Source of the DNA: Stigmatella aurantiaca DW4/3-1
GTDB lineage: Bacteria > Myxococcota > Myxococcia > Myxococcales > Myxococcaceae
NCBI RefSeq assembly: GCF_000165485.1
Contig: NC_014623.1
Location: 3,491,501-3,555,500, forward strand
Reading direction: 5' to 3'
Length of the DNA stretch: 64,000 bases
In this document: piece by piece, positions 37,803 through 46,974 of the stretch
How the letters are laid out: each line of letters begins with the position of its first letter
How positions within the stretch are numbered: the stretch's first letter is position 1
Program-made: the position numbers and the translations under genes
The notes under the pieces: generated by a model
The model's input: the letters and a program-made list of their open reading frames with translations, nothing else
What the model was told of the DNA's origin: nothing
Databases searched by the model: none

Positions 37803-39050
37803 TCACGCGGCCTTTCCGCGGGGTTGGCCTTCGGAGGACGGTGGGTCCTCCGCGCGGATCTTCCCCCGCGAGGACGCGAACTTCAGCGCGGCCCATCCCA
37901 GCACGGCTGCGGCCAAGATGACGCTCGCCATGGGCACGGCGGTTCCATTGTGGGTCGCGCTGACTGCCCATGAGGCGAGCGCGGCAATCGCGAACTGGAG
38001 GGACCCCAGGATGGCGGAGGCGACCCCCGCGCGCTTGCCGTGGTTCTCGAGGGCCAGCGCGGTGGAGTTGGGGGTGTTGAACCCCAGGGTGGACATGAAG
38101 AGGAAGAGGGCGCCGGCCATGCCCCACAGCTGTCCCCAGCCGGTGAAGGCGATCACCCAGACAACCGAGGCCATCAGGAGTGCGCCGCGCACCGCCCACC
38201 GGAGCAGCTGGCTGGGGGTGTACCGGGAGAGCAGCCGGCGGTTGATCTGCGAGTTGAGGATCAGCCCTGCCGCGTTGGCGCCGAAGAACCAGCCAAAGTG
38301 CTCGGGCGGGACATGGTGCAGGGTGATGAAGACGAAGGAGGCTCCCGCGATGTACGCGAACATCGCTGCTTGCAGCATGCCGCCGGCGAGCGCATGGCCC
38401 ACGAAGTTGGGATCCCGAAGCAGTTCGCCAAACGGCGGAAGTTGAGCCGTGCGCCCATGGCGCGGTGGTGCTGTCTCGGGCAGGGTGAAGAAGACGATGG
38501 CCAGCGACACCAGTCCCGCGGCGGCCAAGGTCCAGAAGATGGAGCGCCAGCCGAACGCGTTGAGCAGCGCCCCCCCGAGGAGGGGCGCGAGAATGGGCGC
38601 GACGCCCATGACCAGCACGAGCCGCGACATCATCCGGGCCGCGCCCACGCCGGATTGAAGATCCCTCACCACCGCCCGGGGCACGACGATGGCAACGGCT
38701 CCCCCGATGGCTTGCAGGAAGCGGAAGGCCGAGAGCACCTCGACGTTGGGGGCGAGCGCGCACCCCGCGGAGCCCGCCACATACAGGGCCAGCCCCACGT
38801 AGAGGGGCTTCTTCCGGCCGAAGTGGTCAATCAAAGGGCCTACGCCGAACTGCCCCAAGGCGAGCCCCACGAAGAAGGTCGCCAGCGTGAGCTGCACGGC
38901 GGCCGTGCTGGCATGGAGATCCCCGCCGATGTTGGGCAGGGCGGGCAGATACATGTCGATGGACAGGGGCCCGAAGGCGGTCAGCGCGCCGAGGATGAGT
39001 TCGAGCACGAAGGTGCTCGGAGCACGTGGGGCCTTCTCCGGGGTCGTCAA
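37803..39050 (-). CDS. Bcr/CflA family multidrug efflux MFS transporter
   Basis: A 415-residue membrane protein with twelve predicted helices. Family marks are LILGALTAFGPLSIDMYLPALP in helix 1, the MFS loop between helices 2 and 3 (DHFGRKKPLYVG), and AIGGAVAIVVPRAVVRDL in helix 4. This group expels drugs such as bicyclomycin or chloramphenicol, or metabolites, by proton antiport. The start is TTG at 39050, with only a weak GAAAGAAG before it; no better start is nearby. It lies 23 bases after the ElaA-type acetyltransferase on the same strand and is probably co-transcribed with it. Confidence 0.92.
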   Translation of the reverse strand: MTTPEKAPRAPSTFVLELILGALTAFGPLSIDMYLPALPNIGGDLHASTAAVQLTLATFFVGLALGQFGVGPLIDHFGRKKPLYVGLALYVAGSAGCALAPNVEVLSAFRFLQAIGGAVAIVVPRAVVRDLQSGVGAARMMSRLVLVMGVAPILAPLLGGALLNAFGWRSIFWTLAAAGLVSLAIVFFTLPETAPPRHGRTAQLPPFGELLRDPNFVGHALAGGMLQAAMFAYIAGASFVFITLHHVPPEHFGWFFGANAAGLILNSQINRRLLSRYTPSQLLRWAVRGALLMASVVWVIAFTGWGQLWGMAGALFLFMSTLGFNTPNSTALALENHGKRAGVASAILGSLQFAIAALASWAVSATHNGTAVPMASVILAAAVLGWAALKFASSRGKIRAEDPPSSEGQPRGKAA

Positions 39051-39073
39051 GGCAGCTTCTTTCGTTCAAAGCT

Positions 39074-39547
39074 TCAGAGGGAGCGCGAGGACGGCGCGCG
39101 GAGCATGTCGATGTGTGGGATGCCGTCCTCGTCATATACCTCGCTCACCTGGCGGAAGCCGTAGCCCTCGTAGAACCGCTGGAGGTGGTGCTGGGCCCCA
39201 ATCCGGATGGGCGGGCTGGCGTAAGCCGACTCGATGAAGGCCAGTCCCTTCTCGACCAGGAGCTTGCCGTGGCCCTGGCCGCGCATGGCGGAGGAGGTCA
39301 CGACACGGCCGAAGCTGGCCTCGGGGTACTTCAGTCCCGGAGGAAGGATCCGGAGGTAGGCCGCCAGCGCGGGGCCCGCTTGCCCGGCGTGCTGGCCCAG
39401 CAAGTGGTGGCACGCGCGGTCGAGGCCGTCGAGGTCCAGGTAGAGGCTCTTTTGCTCCAACACGAATACTTCCGAGCGGAGCGCCAGCAGGCGGTACAGC
39501 TCATCGAGCGTCAGCTCCGAAAAGGTCTTCCACTGCCAGGACAGCAT
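39074..39547 (-). CDS. ElaA-type GNAT acetyltransferase
   Basis: A 157-residue protein of the ElaA branch of GNATs. Its opening WQWKTFSELTLDELYRLLALR and VFVLEQKSLYLDLDGLD are typical, followed by the acetyl-CoA loop VVTSSAMRGQGHGKLLVEKG and FYEGYGFRQVSEVYDEDGIPH. The cellular substrate of ElaA proteins is not established. The ATG at 39547 fits the family N-terminus exactly. It sits 20 bases downstream... of no gene on its strand: the sulfate operon's cysA ends at 39568 on the same strand, so read-through from that operon into this gene and the following efflux gene is possible. Confidence 0.88.
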   Translation of the reverse strand: MLSWQWKTFSELTLDELYRLLALRSEVFVLEQKSLYLDLDGLDRACHHLLGQHAGQAGPALAAYLRILPPGLKYPEASFGRVVTSSAMRGQGHGKLLVEKGLAFIESAYASPPIRIGAQHHLQRFYEGYGFRQVSEVYDEDGIPHIDMLRAPSSRSL

Positions 39548-39567
39548 GAGCCCACCGTGTGCTCGGG

Positions 39568-40635
39568 TCAGATGGAGAAGTCTCCCACGAAGACCCGGGC
39601 CGCGCGCACATCGGCGTGGACCGAGTCTCCTTCGACTACCCCCAGCTCATCGAACTCCTTCCGGGGGACCTCGACGGTGACGCTGTCGCCGCTCGGAAGC
39701 TTGAGCAGGACCTTCACATAGCCTCCCACGGGTTTGAGCCGCTCCACCCGCCCCGTGGAGGCGCCGCCGTTGCCATTGCCATTGATGGAGCGCGCGAGCT
39801 TGATGTCGTGGGGGCGGACGAACGCTCGGACCGCTTCTCCTTCCCGGGCACTCTGGGGCGCCGCCACCACGAGCGAGCCGACTTCGGCGCGGCCCTCCCG
39901 GACATGTCCCTTGAGGATGCTCGTTCCTCCGACGAAGGAGGCGACGAAGGGCGTGACGGGGCTGTCGTAGACGTCCTCGGGCTTGCCTGCCTGCGCCACC
40001 CGTCCCTCGGACATGATGACGACGTGCTGGGAGATCTCCAGCGCCTCTTCCTGGTCATGGGTGACCAGGAGCGTGGTGACCCCCGTGAGCTCATGGAGCT
40101 CCTGGAGCCACTCCCGGAGCTCCTCCCGGACCCGGGTGTCCAGCGCGCCGAAGGGCTCATCCAGCAGGAGCACCTTGGGGCGGATGGCCAGCGCCCGGGC
40201 AAAGGCCACGCGCTGGCGTTGGCCGCCGGAGAGCTGGCTGGGGGTGCGGCGGCCCAACTCCTCGAGCTGGATCAGCTTCAACATCTCGTCGACGCGGGCG
40301 TTCACGTCCCCCCGGGACATCCGGCGCACGTTCAACCCGAACGCGATGTTCTCGCGCACCGTCATGTGGCGGAACAGCGCGTAGCTCTGGAACACCACGC
40401 CGACGCCGCGCTTCTGCACCGGCAGATCCGTGCAGTCCACCCCGTCGATGAGAATCCGCCCTTCGTCCGGCGTCTCCAGGCCGGCGATGGCGCGCAGGAT
40501 GGTGGACTTGCCAGCCCCCGAGGGGCCGAGCAGGGTGGTGATGGCGCCGGGGGGGGCCTGGAAGGACACGTCCGAGACCGCGGGAGTTGCTCCGGCGGAG
40601 AACCGCTTGGTCAGTTTCTCGACGATGACGCTCAT
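39568..40635 (-). CDS. cysA: Sulfate/thiosulfate ABC importer ATPase CysA
   Basis: A 355-residue ATPase, last gene of the sulfate operon. The motifs are Walker A GPSGAGKST, Q-loop VVFQSYALF, signature LSGGQRQR, Walker B LLLDEPFGALD and switch VTHDQ. From about residue 235 a TOBE-like regulatory domain follows (GKPEDVYDSP, FVRPHDIKL). A short Asn/Gly run (INGNGNGG) interrupts that domain. The ATG at 40635 shares four bases with the cysW stop (ATGA), so the two are translationally coupled. It energises the CysT-CysW channel. The frame stays open upstream through cysW, but that part is a shadow. Confidence 0.95.
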   Translation of the reverse strand: MSVIVEKLTKRFSAGATPAVSDVSFQAPPGAITTLLGPSGAGKSTILRAIAGLETPDEGRILIDGVDCTDLPVQKRGVGVVFQSYALFRHMTVRENIAFGLNVRRMSRGDVNARVDEMLKLIQLEELGRRTPSQLSGGQRQRVAFARALAIRPKVLLLDEPFGALDTRVREELREWLQELHELTGVTTLLVTHDQEEALEISQHVVIMSEGRVAQAGKPEDVYDSPVTPFVASFVGGTSILKGHVREGRAEVGSLVVAAPQSAREGEAVRAFVRPHDIKLARSINGNGNGGASTGRVERLKPVGGYVKVLLKLPSGDSVTVEVPRKEFDELGVVEGDSVHADVRAARVFVGDFSI

Positions 40636-41483
40636 GGGACCTGCGCCCTCCATTCGATGTACTTCTTGACGGCCAGAGTGACCAGCCCAAGCAAGGTCAG
40701 CAGCGACGCGACCGCGAAGGCACCGACGAAGTCGTACTCGTTGTACAGAATCTCCGCGTGGAGCGGCAGTGTGGTGGTGACCCCGCGCACGTGTCCGGAG
40801 ACCACCGAGACGGCCCCGAACTCGCCCATCGCCCGGGCATTGCAGAGGATGACGCCGTAGAGCACCCCCCACTTCACCTTGGGCAGGGTGATGCTGAAGA
40901 AGGTCTTCCAGCCACCCGCGCCCAGCGTGAGCGCGGCCTCTTCCTCGTCGCTGCCCTGGGCCTGCATCACCGGCAGCACCTCGCGCGCCACGAAGGGGAA
41001 CGTCACGAAGAGCGTGGCCAGCACGATGCCGGGCACCGCGAAGATGATGGAGATGCCGTGACCGGCCAGCCATGGCCCCAGCCACCCCTGTCTGCCGAAG
41101 AGCAGCACGAAGATGAGGCCCGCGATGACGGGAGAGACGCTGAAAGGCAGATCGATCAGCGTGATGAGCAGATCCCGGCCGGGGAACCGGAAGCGGGCAA
41201 TGAGCCACGCGGAGGCCAGGCCGAAGACGAGGTTGAGGGGCACGGAGATCAGCGCCGCCAGCACCGTCAGCCGGATGGCGGACCAAGCCTCGGGATCCTG
41301 GAGGGCGGCGAAGTAGGCGCCCGCGCCCTTCTGGAAGGCGTGGTGGAAGACCGCGACCAGCGGGACGACGAGGAACACGCCCAGGAAGAGCAGCGCCGTG
41401 CCGATCAACGCCCAGCGCACGAGCGCCGGGCTGTGGCGGGCATGCTCCTTCTGCCGGAGCAAGAGCAGGGAAGTGGGATGCAT
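40632..41483 (-). CDS. cysW: Sulfate ABC transporter permease CysW
   Basis: A 283-residue inner-membrane permease with six hydrophobic segments. The family opening WALIGTALLFLGVFLVVPL and the PFSVSPVIAGLIFVLLFG segment are typical. The ATPase-coupling EAA loop is DEEEAALTLGAGGWKTFFSITLP and the segment ARAMGEFGAVSVVSGH matches CysW. It pairs with CysT to form the sulfate channel. The start ATG lies nine bases after the cysT stop and the stop overlaps cysA. An arginine/lysine-rich N-terminus precedes the first helix. Confidence 0.95.
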   Translation of the reverse strand: MHPTSLLLLRQKEHARHSPALVRWALIGTALLFLGVFLVVPLVAVFHHAFQKGAGAYFAALQDPEAWSAIRLTVLAALISVPLNLVFGLASAWLIARFRFPGRDLLITLIDLPFSVSPVIAGLIFVLLFGRQGWLGPWLAGHGISIIFAVPGIVLATLFVTFPFVAREVLPVMQAQGSDEEEAALTLGAGGWKTFFSITLPKVKWGVLYGVILCNARAMGEFGAVSVVSGHVRGVTTTLPLHAEILYNEYDFVGAFAVASLLTLLGLVTLAVKKYIEWRAQVP

Positions 41484-41492
41484 GCGGGACTC

Positions 41493-42329
41493 CTAGCTGG
41501 GCCGGGCCTCAAGCCTGCGGCGGCTCCAGCGCTGGAGCAGGTTGACGGCGAGCAACAGGGCAAATGAAGCCGTGAGCATCACGACGGCAATCGCCGTGGC
41601 CCCCGCGTAATCGTATTGCTCCAACTGGGTGATGATGAGCAGCGGAGCGATCTCCGTGCGCATGGGCATGTTGCCAGAGATGAAGACGACCGAGCCGTAC
41701 TCGCCCAGGGCCCGCGCGAGCGCCAGGGTGAAGCCACTGAGCAGGGCGGGCAGGATGCTCGGAAAGATGACGCGGGTGAAGGTCTCCCAGGGCGTGGCCC
41801 CGAGTGTGGCGGCGGCCTCTTCCACGTCCGCGTCGATGTCCTCCAGGACGGGCTGCACGGTGCGCACCACGAAAGGCAGGCCAATGAAGGTGAGCGCGAC
41901 GGCGACCCCGAGGGAGGTGAAGGCCACCTGGATGCCCGCCGCCTCGAGGTAGCGCCCATACCAGCCGTTGCTGGAGTAGAGGGCGGTCAGGGTGAGCCCC
42001 GCGACGGCCGTGGGCAGGGCGAAGGGCAGGTCCACCAGCGCGTCCACCAGGGCCTTGCCCGGGAAGCGGTAGCGCACCAACACCCAGGCCACGAGCAGGC
42101 CGAAGACGGCGTTGATCAGCGCCGCCGCCAGCGAGGCCCCGAAAGTGAGCCGGTAGGCGGCCAGGGCACGGGCGGACGCCACGGTGCCCCAGAACTGGTC
42201 CCAGCTCATGGTGAACGTTTTGAGGAAGAGGCTCGACAAGGGAATGATGACGAGCAACCCCAGGTAGAACCAGGTCAGCCCCAGGGTCAGCCCGTAGCCG
42301 GGGAGGATGCGTCGAGCGCGCCTGGCCAT
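41493..42329 (-). CDS. cysT: Sulfate ABC transporter permease CysT
   Basis: A 278-residue permease with about six helices. Recognisable parts are LGLTWFYLGLLVIIPLSSLF in helix 1, the LPTAVAGLTLTALYSSNGWYG loop and the coupling loop EEAAATLGATPWETFTRVIFP followed by ALARALGEYGSVVFISGN. The ATG at 42329 has GGAG six bases upstream. The same frame is open for 35 codons before it, but that stretch overlaps the stop of the binding-protein gene and is serine/arginine-rich noise. It forms the channel with CysW. Confidence 0.95.
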   Translation of the reverse strand: MARRARRILPGYGLTLGLTWFYLGLLVIIPLSSLFLKTFTMSWDQFWGTVASARALAAYRLTFGASLAAALINAVFGLLVAWVLVRYRFPGKALVDALVDLPFALPTAVAGLTLTALYSSNGWYGRYLEAAGIQVAFTSLGVAVALTFIGLPFVVRTVQPVLEDIDADVEEAAATLGATPWETFTRVIFPSILPALLSGFTLALARALGEYGSVVFISGNMPMRTEIAPLLIITQLEQYDYAGATAIAVVMLTASFALLLAVNLLQRWSRRRLEARPS

Positions 42330-42339
42330 GGCAGCTCCG

Positions 42340-43401
42340 TTACTGAGACTTCGGGGCGTAGATGCGGTCGAAGATGCCACCGTCGTCGAAGTGCGTCTGC
42401 TGCGCCTTCCTCCAGCCGCCGAAGGCCTCATCAATGGTGAAGAGCTTCACCGGCGGGAAGTGGCTGGCGTACTTGGCGGCGATGGCCGGGGACCGGGGGC
42501 GGTAGTGGTGCTTCGCGGCGATCTCCTGCCCCTCGTCACTGTAGAGGTGCTTGAGGTAGGCCTCCGCCACGGCCCGCGTGCCGCGCTTGTCCACGTTCTT
42601 GTCCACCACGGTGACGGGAGGCTCCGCGAGAATGCTCTCGGAGGGGACGATGATCTCGAACCGCTCCTTGCCCACCTCCTCGGTGAGGAGCAGGGCCTCG
42701 TTCTCCCAGGCGAGGAGCACATCTCCGAGGCCGCGCTCGGCGAAGGTGGTGGTGGCGCCGCGCGCACCCGAGTCCAGCACGGGCACATTGCGGAAGAGGC
42801 GGGTGATGAACTCCTGGGCCTTGGCGTCGTCACCGCCCTGCTGGCGCAGCGCATGGCCCCAGGCCGCCAGGTAATTCCACCGCGCCCCGCCAGAGGTCTT
42901 CGGGTTGGGGGTGATGACCGAGATGCCTGGCTGGACGAGGTCCTCCCAGTCGCGGACCCCCTTGGGGTTGCCCTTGCGGACCACGAAGACGATGGTGGAG
43001 GTGTACGGCGAGCTGTTGGTCTCCAGCCGGGTCTGCCAGTTCTCGGGGATGAGTCCCGCCTTGTCGTGGAGCATGTCCACGTCGTACGCGAGCGCGAGCG
43101 TGACAACGTCCGCTTCCAGCCCATCGATGACGGCGCGGGCCTGTTTGCCGGACCCGCCATGGGACTGCTTGATGGAGAGCTTCTTCCCGTTCTTGGCCTC
43201 CCACTGCTTCACGAAGGCGGCGTTGAACTCCTCGTAGAACTCGCGCGTCGGATCGTACGAGACGTTGAGCAGGGTGACGGCCTCGGAGCCCTCGCCGCTG
43301 GGCTTCGAGCAGCCGTGCAACAGGGGCAACAGTGCCGCCAACAAGAGCAGGGAGTGGGTACGCGAGCGCTGGGAACGGACACCCGTGGAAACGGTGGGCA
43401 T
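42340..43401 (-). CDS. sbp: Sulfate-binding lipoprotein of the ABC importer
   Basis: A 353-residue solute-binding protein. The signal peptide ends in the lipobox LLHGC (Cys about 31), so unlike the soluble enterobacterial Sbp it is probably tethered by lipid. The mature part follows the family closely: [54 protein letters not shown] and the C-terminal [22 protein letters not shown]. It should bind sulfate or thiosulfate with main-chain contacts and hand it to CysTW. It lies directly downstream of cysI (3-base gap) and 10 bases upstream of cysT, inside the operon. Confidence 0.94.
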   Translation of the reverse strand: MPTVSTGVRSQRSRTHSLLLLAALLPLLHGCSKPSGEGSEAVTLLNVSYDPTREFYEEFNAAFVKQWEAKNGKKLSIKQSHGGSGKQARAVIDGLEADVVTLALAYDVDMLHDKAGLIPENWQTRLETNSSPYTSTIVFVVRKGNPKGVRDWEDLVQPGISVITPNPKTSGGARWNYLAAWGHALRQQGGDDAKAQEFITRLFRNVPVLDSGARGATTTFAERGLGDVLLAWENEALLLTEEVGKERFEIIVPSESILAEPPVTVVDKNVDKRGTRAVAEAYLKHLYSDEGQEIAAKHHYRPRSPAIAAKYASHFPPVKLFTIDEAFGGWRKAQQTHFDDGGIFDRIYAPKSQ

Positions 43402-43404
43402 AAA

Positions 43405-45099
43405 TTACCTGGAGGGGGATGGGGCTGTGGAAGGGACACCAACGTGGCCTGCGCGGACGGTGAAGTCACCGAAGCCTTCGTTGGGTTGGCGCTCTCGTGC
43501 GTAGGAGGCGAACAGCGGTTCCAGTGCTTCGAGGACGCCGGCCTCGTCGATGTTTTCACGGTAGAGGCGGTTGAGGCGTTGACCTCGGGTATCGCCACCG
43601 AGGTGGAGGTTGTAACGGCCAGGGGCTTTGCCCACCAGGGCGATCTCGGCCAGGTAGGGCCGGGCACAGCCGTTCGGGCACCCGGTGATGCGCAGGAGGA
43701 TCTTCTCGTTCTGGAGGCCATGGGCCGTCAGCCGTTCCTCGAGCAGCCCCACCACGCGGGGCAGGTATCGCTCGGCTTCGGCCATGGCGAGCCCGCACGT
43801 GGGCAGCGCCACGCAGGCAAGCGCGTTGAGGCGCAAGGGGCTCGAGAGGCGGTAGCCCTCCAGGCCGTGGGCGGCGGCCAGGGCGTCGATGTCCTTCCGG
43901 GCCTCCGGCGTCACCCCCGCGATGATGAGGTTCTGGTTGGGGGTCAGCCGGAAATCGCCCGTGTGGATCCGGGCGATCTCCCGCAGGCCCGTCATCAGCT
44001 TCGCGCTGCCGGTGTCCGCCACGCGGCCGCTCTCGAGGCGCAGCGTCAGGTGCCACCGTCCGTCATGGCCTTCCAGCCACCCAAAGCGGTCCCCGTTGTG
44101 CTCGAACGCGAAGGGCCGGGTGGGTTGGAGCGAGAAGCCCAGCCGGGATTCCAGCTCGGCGACGAACCAGGCGATGCCCCGGTCCTCGATGGTGTACTTC
44201 AGGCGCGCGTGCTTGCGGTTGGTCCGGTCTCCATAATCCCGCTGGACCTTCACCACGTTCTCGGCAACGGCCAGGAGCTGCTCGGGGGGGACGAAGCCGA
44301 TGACGTCGGCGAGGCGGGGGAAAGTGGCCGAGTCCCCGTGCGTGGCCCCCATGCCCCCACCGACGGCGACGTTGAAGCCGAGGAGCTGGCCGTTCTCCAC
44401 GATGGCGATGAAGCCCAGATCCTGTGAGAAGACGTCCACGTCGTTGAGGGGGGGCACCACGACGGCGGCCTTGAACTTTCTCGGCAGGTAGGTGGGCCCA
44501 TAGATGGGCTCCTCTTCCCCTCCCGCCACCTTCTCCCCGTCCAGCCAGACCTCGTAGTAGGCCCGGGTCTTGGGCAGCAGGTGCTCGGACAGCCGCGTGG
44601 TCCACTGGAACACCGTCTCGTGGACCCGCGAATCGACCGGGTTGGGGTTGCACATCACGTTGCGGTTGACGTCTCCGCATGCCGCGAGCGTGTCGAGCAG
44701 CGCCGCGTGGATGTTGGCCATGACCGGCTTGAGGTCACCCTTGATGACGCCATGGAACTGGAAGGCCTGGCGCGTGGTGAGCCGCAGCGTGCCGTTGGCG
44801 TACTTCTGAGAGATCGCGTCCAGGGCCAGCCATTGCGCCGGCGTGCAGACGCCCGCGGGCAGGCGCGTGCGGATCATGAAGCTGTAGTCAGGCTCCAGCT
44901 TCTGGAGCCGCCGCTCCTCGCGGATGTCCCGGTCGTCCTGCTGGTAGCTGCCGTGGAACTTGATGAGGCTCGTGTCCGCTGGCGCGATGGAGCCCGTGAC
45001 GGGATCCACCAGGCTCTCGGCCATGGTCCCGCGCAGCAGGCGGCTGCCCGCCTTGATGTGCTCCACCTCGGAGAGGGGCTTGGGAGGGGTTTTGCTCAT
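43405..45099 (-). CDS. cysI: Assimilatory sulfite reductase hemoprotein subunit CysI
   Basis: A 564-residue siroheme and 4Fe-4S protein that reduces sulfite to sulfide with electrons from CysJ. The cofactor cysteines are seen in [16 protein letters not shown] and [15 protein letters not shown], the usual C-x5-C and C-x3-C pairs sharing the cluster and siroheme. The N-terminal repeat half includes [15 protein letters not shown] and [15 protein letters not shown]. Length matches the roughly 570 of enterobacterial CysI. The start ATG lies 12 bases after cysJ. Siroheme for it is supplied by the two CysG-like genes at the front of the same operon. Confidence 0.96.
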   Translation of the reverse strand: MSKTPPKPLSEVEHIKAGSRLLRGTMAESLVDPVTGSIAPADTSLIKFHGSYQQDDRDIREERRLQKLEPDYSFMIRTRLPAGVCTPAQWLALDAISQKYANGTLRLTTRQAFQFHGVIKGDLKPVMANIHAALLDTLAACGDVNRNVMCNPNPVDSRVHETVFQWTTRLSEHLLPKTRAYYEVWLDGEKVAGGEEEPIYGPTYLPRKFKAAVVVPPLNDVDVFSQDLGFIAIVENGQLLGFNVAVGGGMGATHGDSATFPRLADVIGFVPPEQLLAVAENVVKVQRDYGDRTNRKHARLKYTIEDRGIAWFVAELESRLGFSLQPTRPFAFEHNGDRFGWLEGHDGRWHLTLRLESGRVADTGSAKLMTGLREIARIHTGDFRLTPNQNLIIAGVTPEARKDIDALAAAHGLEGYRLSSPLRLNALACVALPTCGLAMAEAERYLPRVVGLLEERLTAHGLQNEKILLRITGCPNGCARPYLAEIALVGKAPGRYNLHLGGDTRGQRLNRLYRENIDEAGVLEALEPLFASYARERQPNEGFGDFTVRAGHVGVPSTAPSPSR

Positions 45100-45111
45100 G
45101 GGAGGCTCAGG

Positions 45112-46974
45112 TCAGTAGATGTCGCGCTGGTAGCGTTGCTGCTCACGCAGCGTCTGGAGCCAGGCTTCCGCGTCCTCGCGGCTGCGGCCCCCGTGGGTGG
45201 TGATGATGTCGATCAAGGCGGCATGGACATCCGGTGCCATGCGCTGGGCCTCGCCGCACACATAGAGGTGGGCGCCTGCCTCCAGCCAGGCGTAGACATC
45301 CCGTCCCGCCTCGCGCAGGCGCTGCTGGACATAGATCTTCTCCGCCTGATCGCGCGAGAAGGCCAGGGAGATCCGGTGCAGCGCTCCCTTCTTCAACGCC
45401 TCCTGCCACTCCGTCTGGTAGAGGAACTGGCTGCGGAAGTGCTGCTCCCCGAAGAAGAGCCAGTTGCGGCCCTTGCCACCGGTCTCGGCGCGCTCCTGGA
45501 GGAAGGCGCGGAAGGGGGCCACGCCTGTTCCCGGGCCAATCATGATGATGTCCCGGCCGGTCTCTTGCGGGAGCCGGAACCGATCGTTGTGCTCGACGAA
45601 GACCCGGGCCGTGCCCTCGCTGGTGCCACGGGTGGCCAGGTGGTACGAGGCGGCCCCCTGGTGGGGAGTGCCGAAGGCGACGTAGTCCACCACCGCCACC
45701 GTCAGGTGGGCCTCCGCGCCCACCCGCTTCTGGCTGGAGGCGATCGAGTACATCCGGGGCGTCAGCCGGCGCAGCGCGCGGACCAACTCCTGCGCGTTCC
45801 AGGCCGCGGGCCAGGCCCGCAGCACATCGATGATCTGGTGGCTGGCCAGCAGCGCCCGGAATTTCTCTCCCCCGCCGGGGGCGAGAATGGCTTGCAGGTC
45901 CGCGTTCCCCGAAAGGGTGGCGTGCCGCTCCAGGAACGGGCGGCTCAGGCGGGTCAGCTCCAGCTCCGTCTCCAGCCATTGCTTCAGCGGCAGGGTACGC
46001 CCGTCGCGGGTCAACTCGGCCGAACCCTCGAGCCGGAGCTCGGACAGGAAGGCCTCCACCAGGGCGGGAGGGTTCTCGGGCCAGATGCCGAGTGAGTCTC
46101 CTGGCTCGTAGCTCAGGCCCGAGTCGCCCAGGGACAGCTCGATGTGCCGCACGTCCTTCAGCGCGCCCCGTCCCGTGATGCGCTGGTTGGTGAGCACCTC
46201 GGCGGTGTAGGGCGCGTCCCGGCCAAAGGCCGGTGCCGCCGCCGGGCTGTTCCGGGGAAGCATGACCACGGAGCCCGTGTCCTGGGGGACCAGAGCCTCT
46301 TTCGCCTTGGCCACGGCCTGGTCGAGCCAGCCCGCCGCGACGGGCTCGAAGTCCACGTCGCAGTCGGCCCGCTCCACCCACCGCTTGGCGCCGAGTTCCG
46401 TCAGGCGCGCGTCGAGCGCCCGGCTGACCTCGCAGTACTTGGGGTAGCTGGTGTCGCCCAGCCCCAGCACCGCGAAGCGGAGCTGCTCGAGCCGGGGGGC
46501 GCGCTTGCTCGAGATGAAATCCACGAAGCCTCGCGCATCGTCCGGTGGATCTCCGTCGCCCTGGGTGCTGATGACCACATAGAGCAGGCGCTCCTTCTGG
46601 ATCTCCCGGACCGGGTACTCCCCGGTGCGCAAGAGGCGCGTCTTGAGCCCCGAGGCCTCCGCCTGACGCTGGAGGCGCTCGGCCAGCAGCCGGCTGTTTC
46701 CCGTCTGAGTGCCGTAGACGATGGTGAGCACCGTCTCCGGGACGGCCTGGGGCGCGGGCGTGGGGACAGCGGTGGGCGCCGACAGGGGCGCGCGCGCGGC
46801 CAGGCCCGCGATGTAGCCGCTCAGCCACTGGAGCGTCTGGGCGTCGAGCCCATCGAGGGCCCGGTGCAGCGAGGCGCTTCGCTCTTCTCCCAGCAGCGTG
46901 TTCACGAAGGGCGAGGTTCCAGGGGCCGGGGGGGAGGCCAGCCGGCTCACCCCGGTGTTCGAGGATGCGCTCAT
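45112..46974 (-). CDS. cysJ: Sulfite reductase (NADPH) flavoprotein alpha subunit CysJ
   Basis: A 620-residue diflavin reductase. The flavodoxin domain (about residues 70-215) has the FMN phosphate loop VYGTQTGNSRLLAERL and STQGDGDPPDDA. An FAD domain (about 240-460) follows, with RMYSIASSQ and GAASYHLATRG, and then the NADPH domain with MIGPGTGVAPFRAFLQER and CGEAQRMAPDVH. The C-terminal RYQRDIY is the conserved family ending. It passes electrons from NADPH to CysI. Its ATG shares four bases with the cysN stop (ATGA), so translation is coupled. Confidence 0.96.
   Translation of the reverse strand: MSASSNTGVSRLASPPAPGTSPFVNTLLGEERSASLHRALDGLDAQTLQWLSGYIAGLAARAPLSAPTAVPTPAPQAVPETVLTIVYGTQTGNSRLLAERLQRQAEASGLKTRLLRTGEYPVREIQKERLLYVVISTQGDGDPPDDARGFVDFISSKRAPRLEQLRFAVLGLGDTSYPKYCEVSRALDARLTELGAKRWVERADCDVDFEPVAAGWLDQAVAKAKEALVPQDTGSVVMLPRNSPAAAPAFGRDAPYTAEVLTNQRITGRGALKDVRHIELSLGDSGLSYEPGDSLGIWPENPPALVEAFLSELRLEGSAELTRDGRTLPLKQWLETELELTRLSRPFLERHATLSGNADLQAILAPGGGEKFRALLASHQIIDVLRAWPAAWNAQELVRALRRLTPRMYSIASSQKRVGAEAHLTVAVVDYVAFGTPHQGAASYHLATRGTSEGTARVFVEHNDRFRLPQETGRDIIMIGPGTGVAPFRAFLQERAETGGKGRNWLFFGEQHFRSQFLYQTEWQEALKKGALHRISLAFSRDQAEKIYVQQRLREAGRDVYAWLEAGAHLYVCGEAQRMAPDVHAALIDIITTHGGRSREDAEAWLQTLREQQRYQRDIY

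Noticed and set aside
39568-41286. Apparent CysA with a 217-residue N-terminal extension
   Set aside because: The extension is an alternative-frame reading of cysW; CysA begins at the ATGA overlap at 40635.
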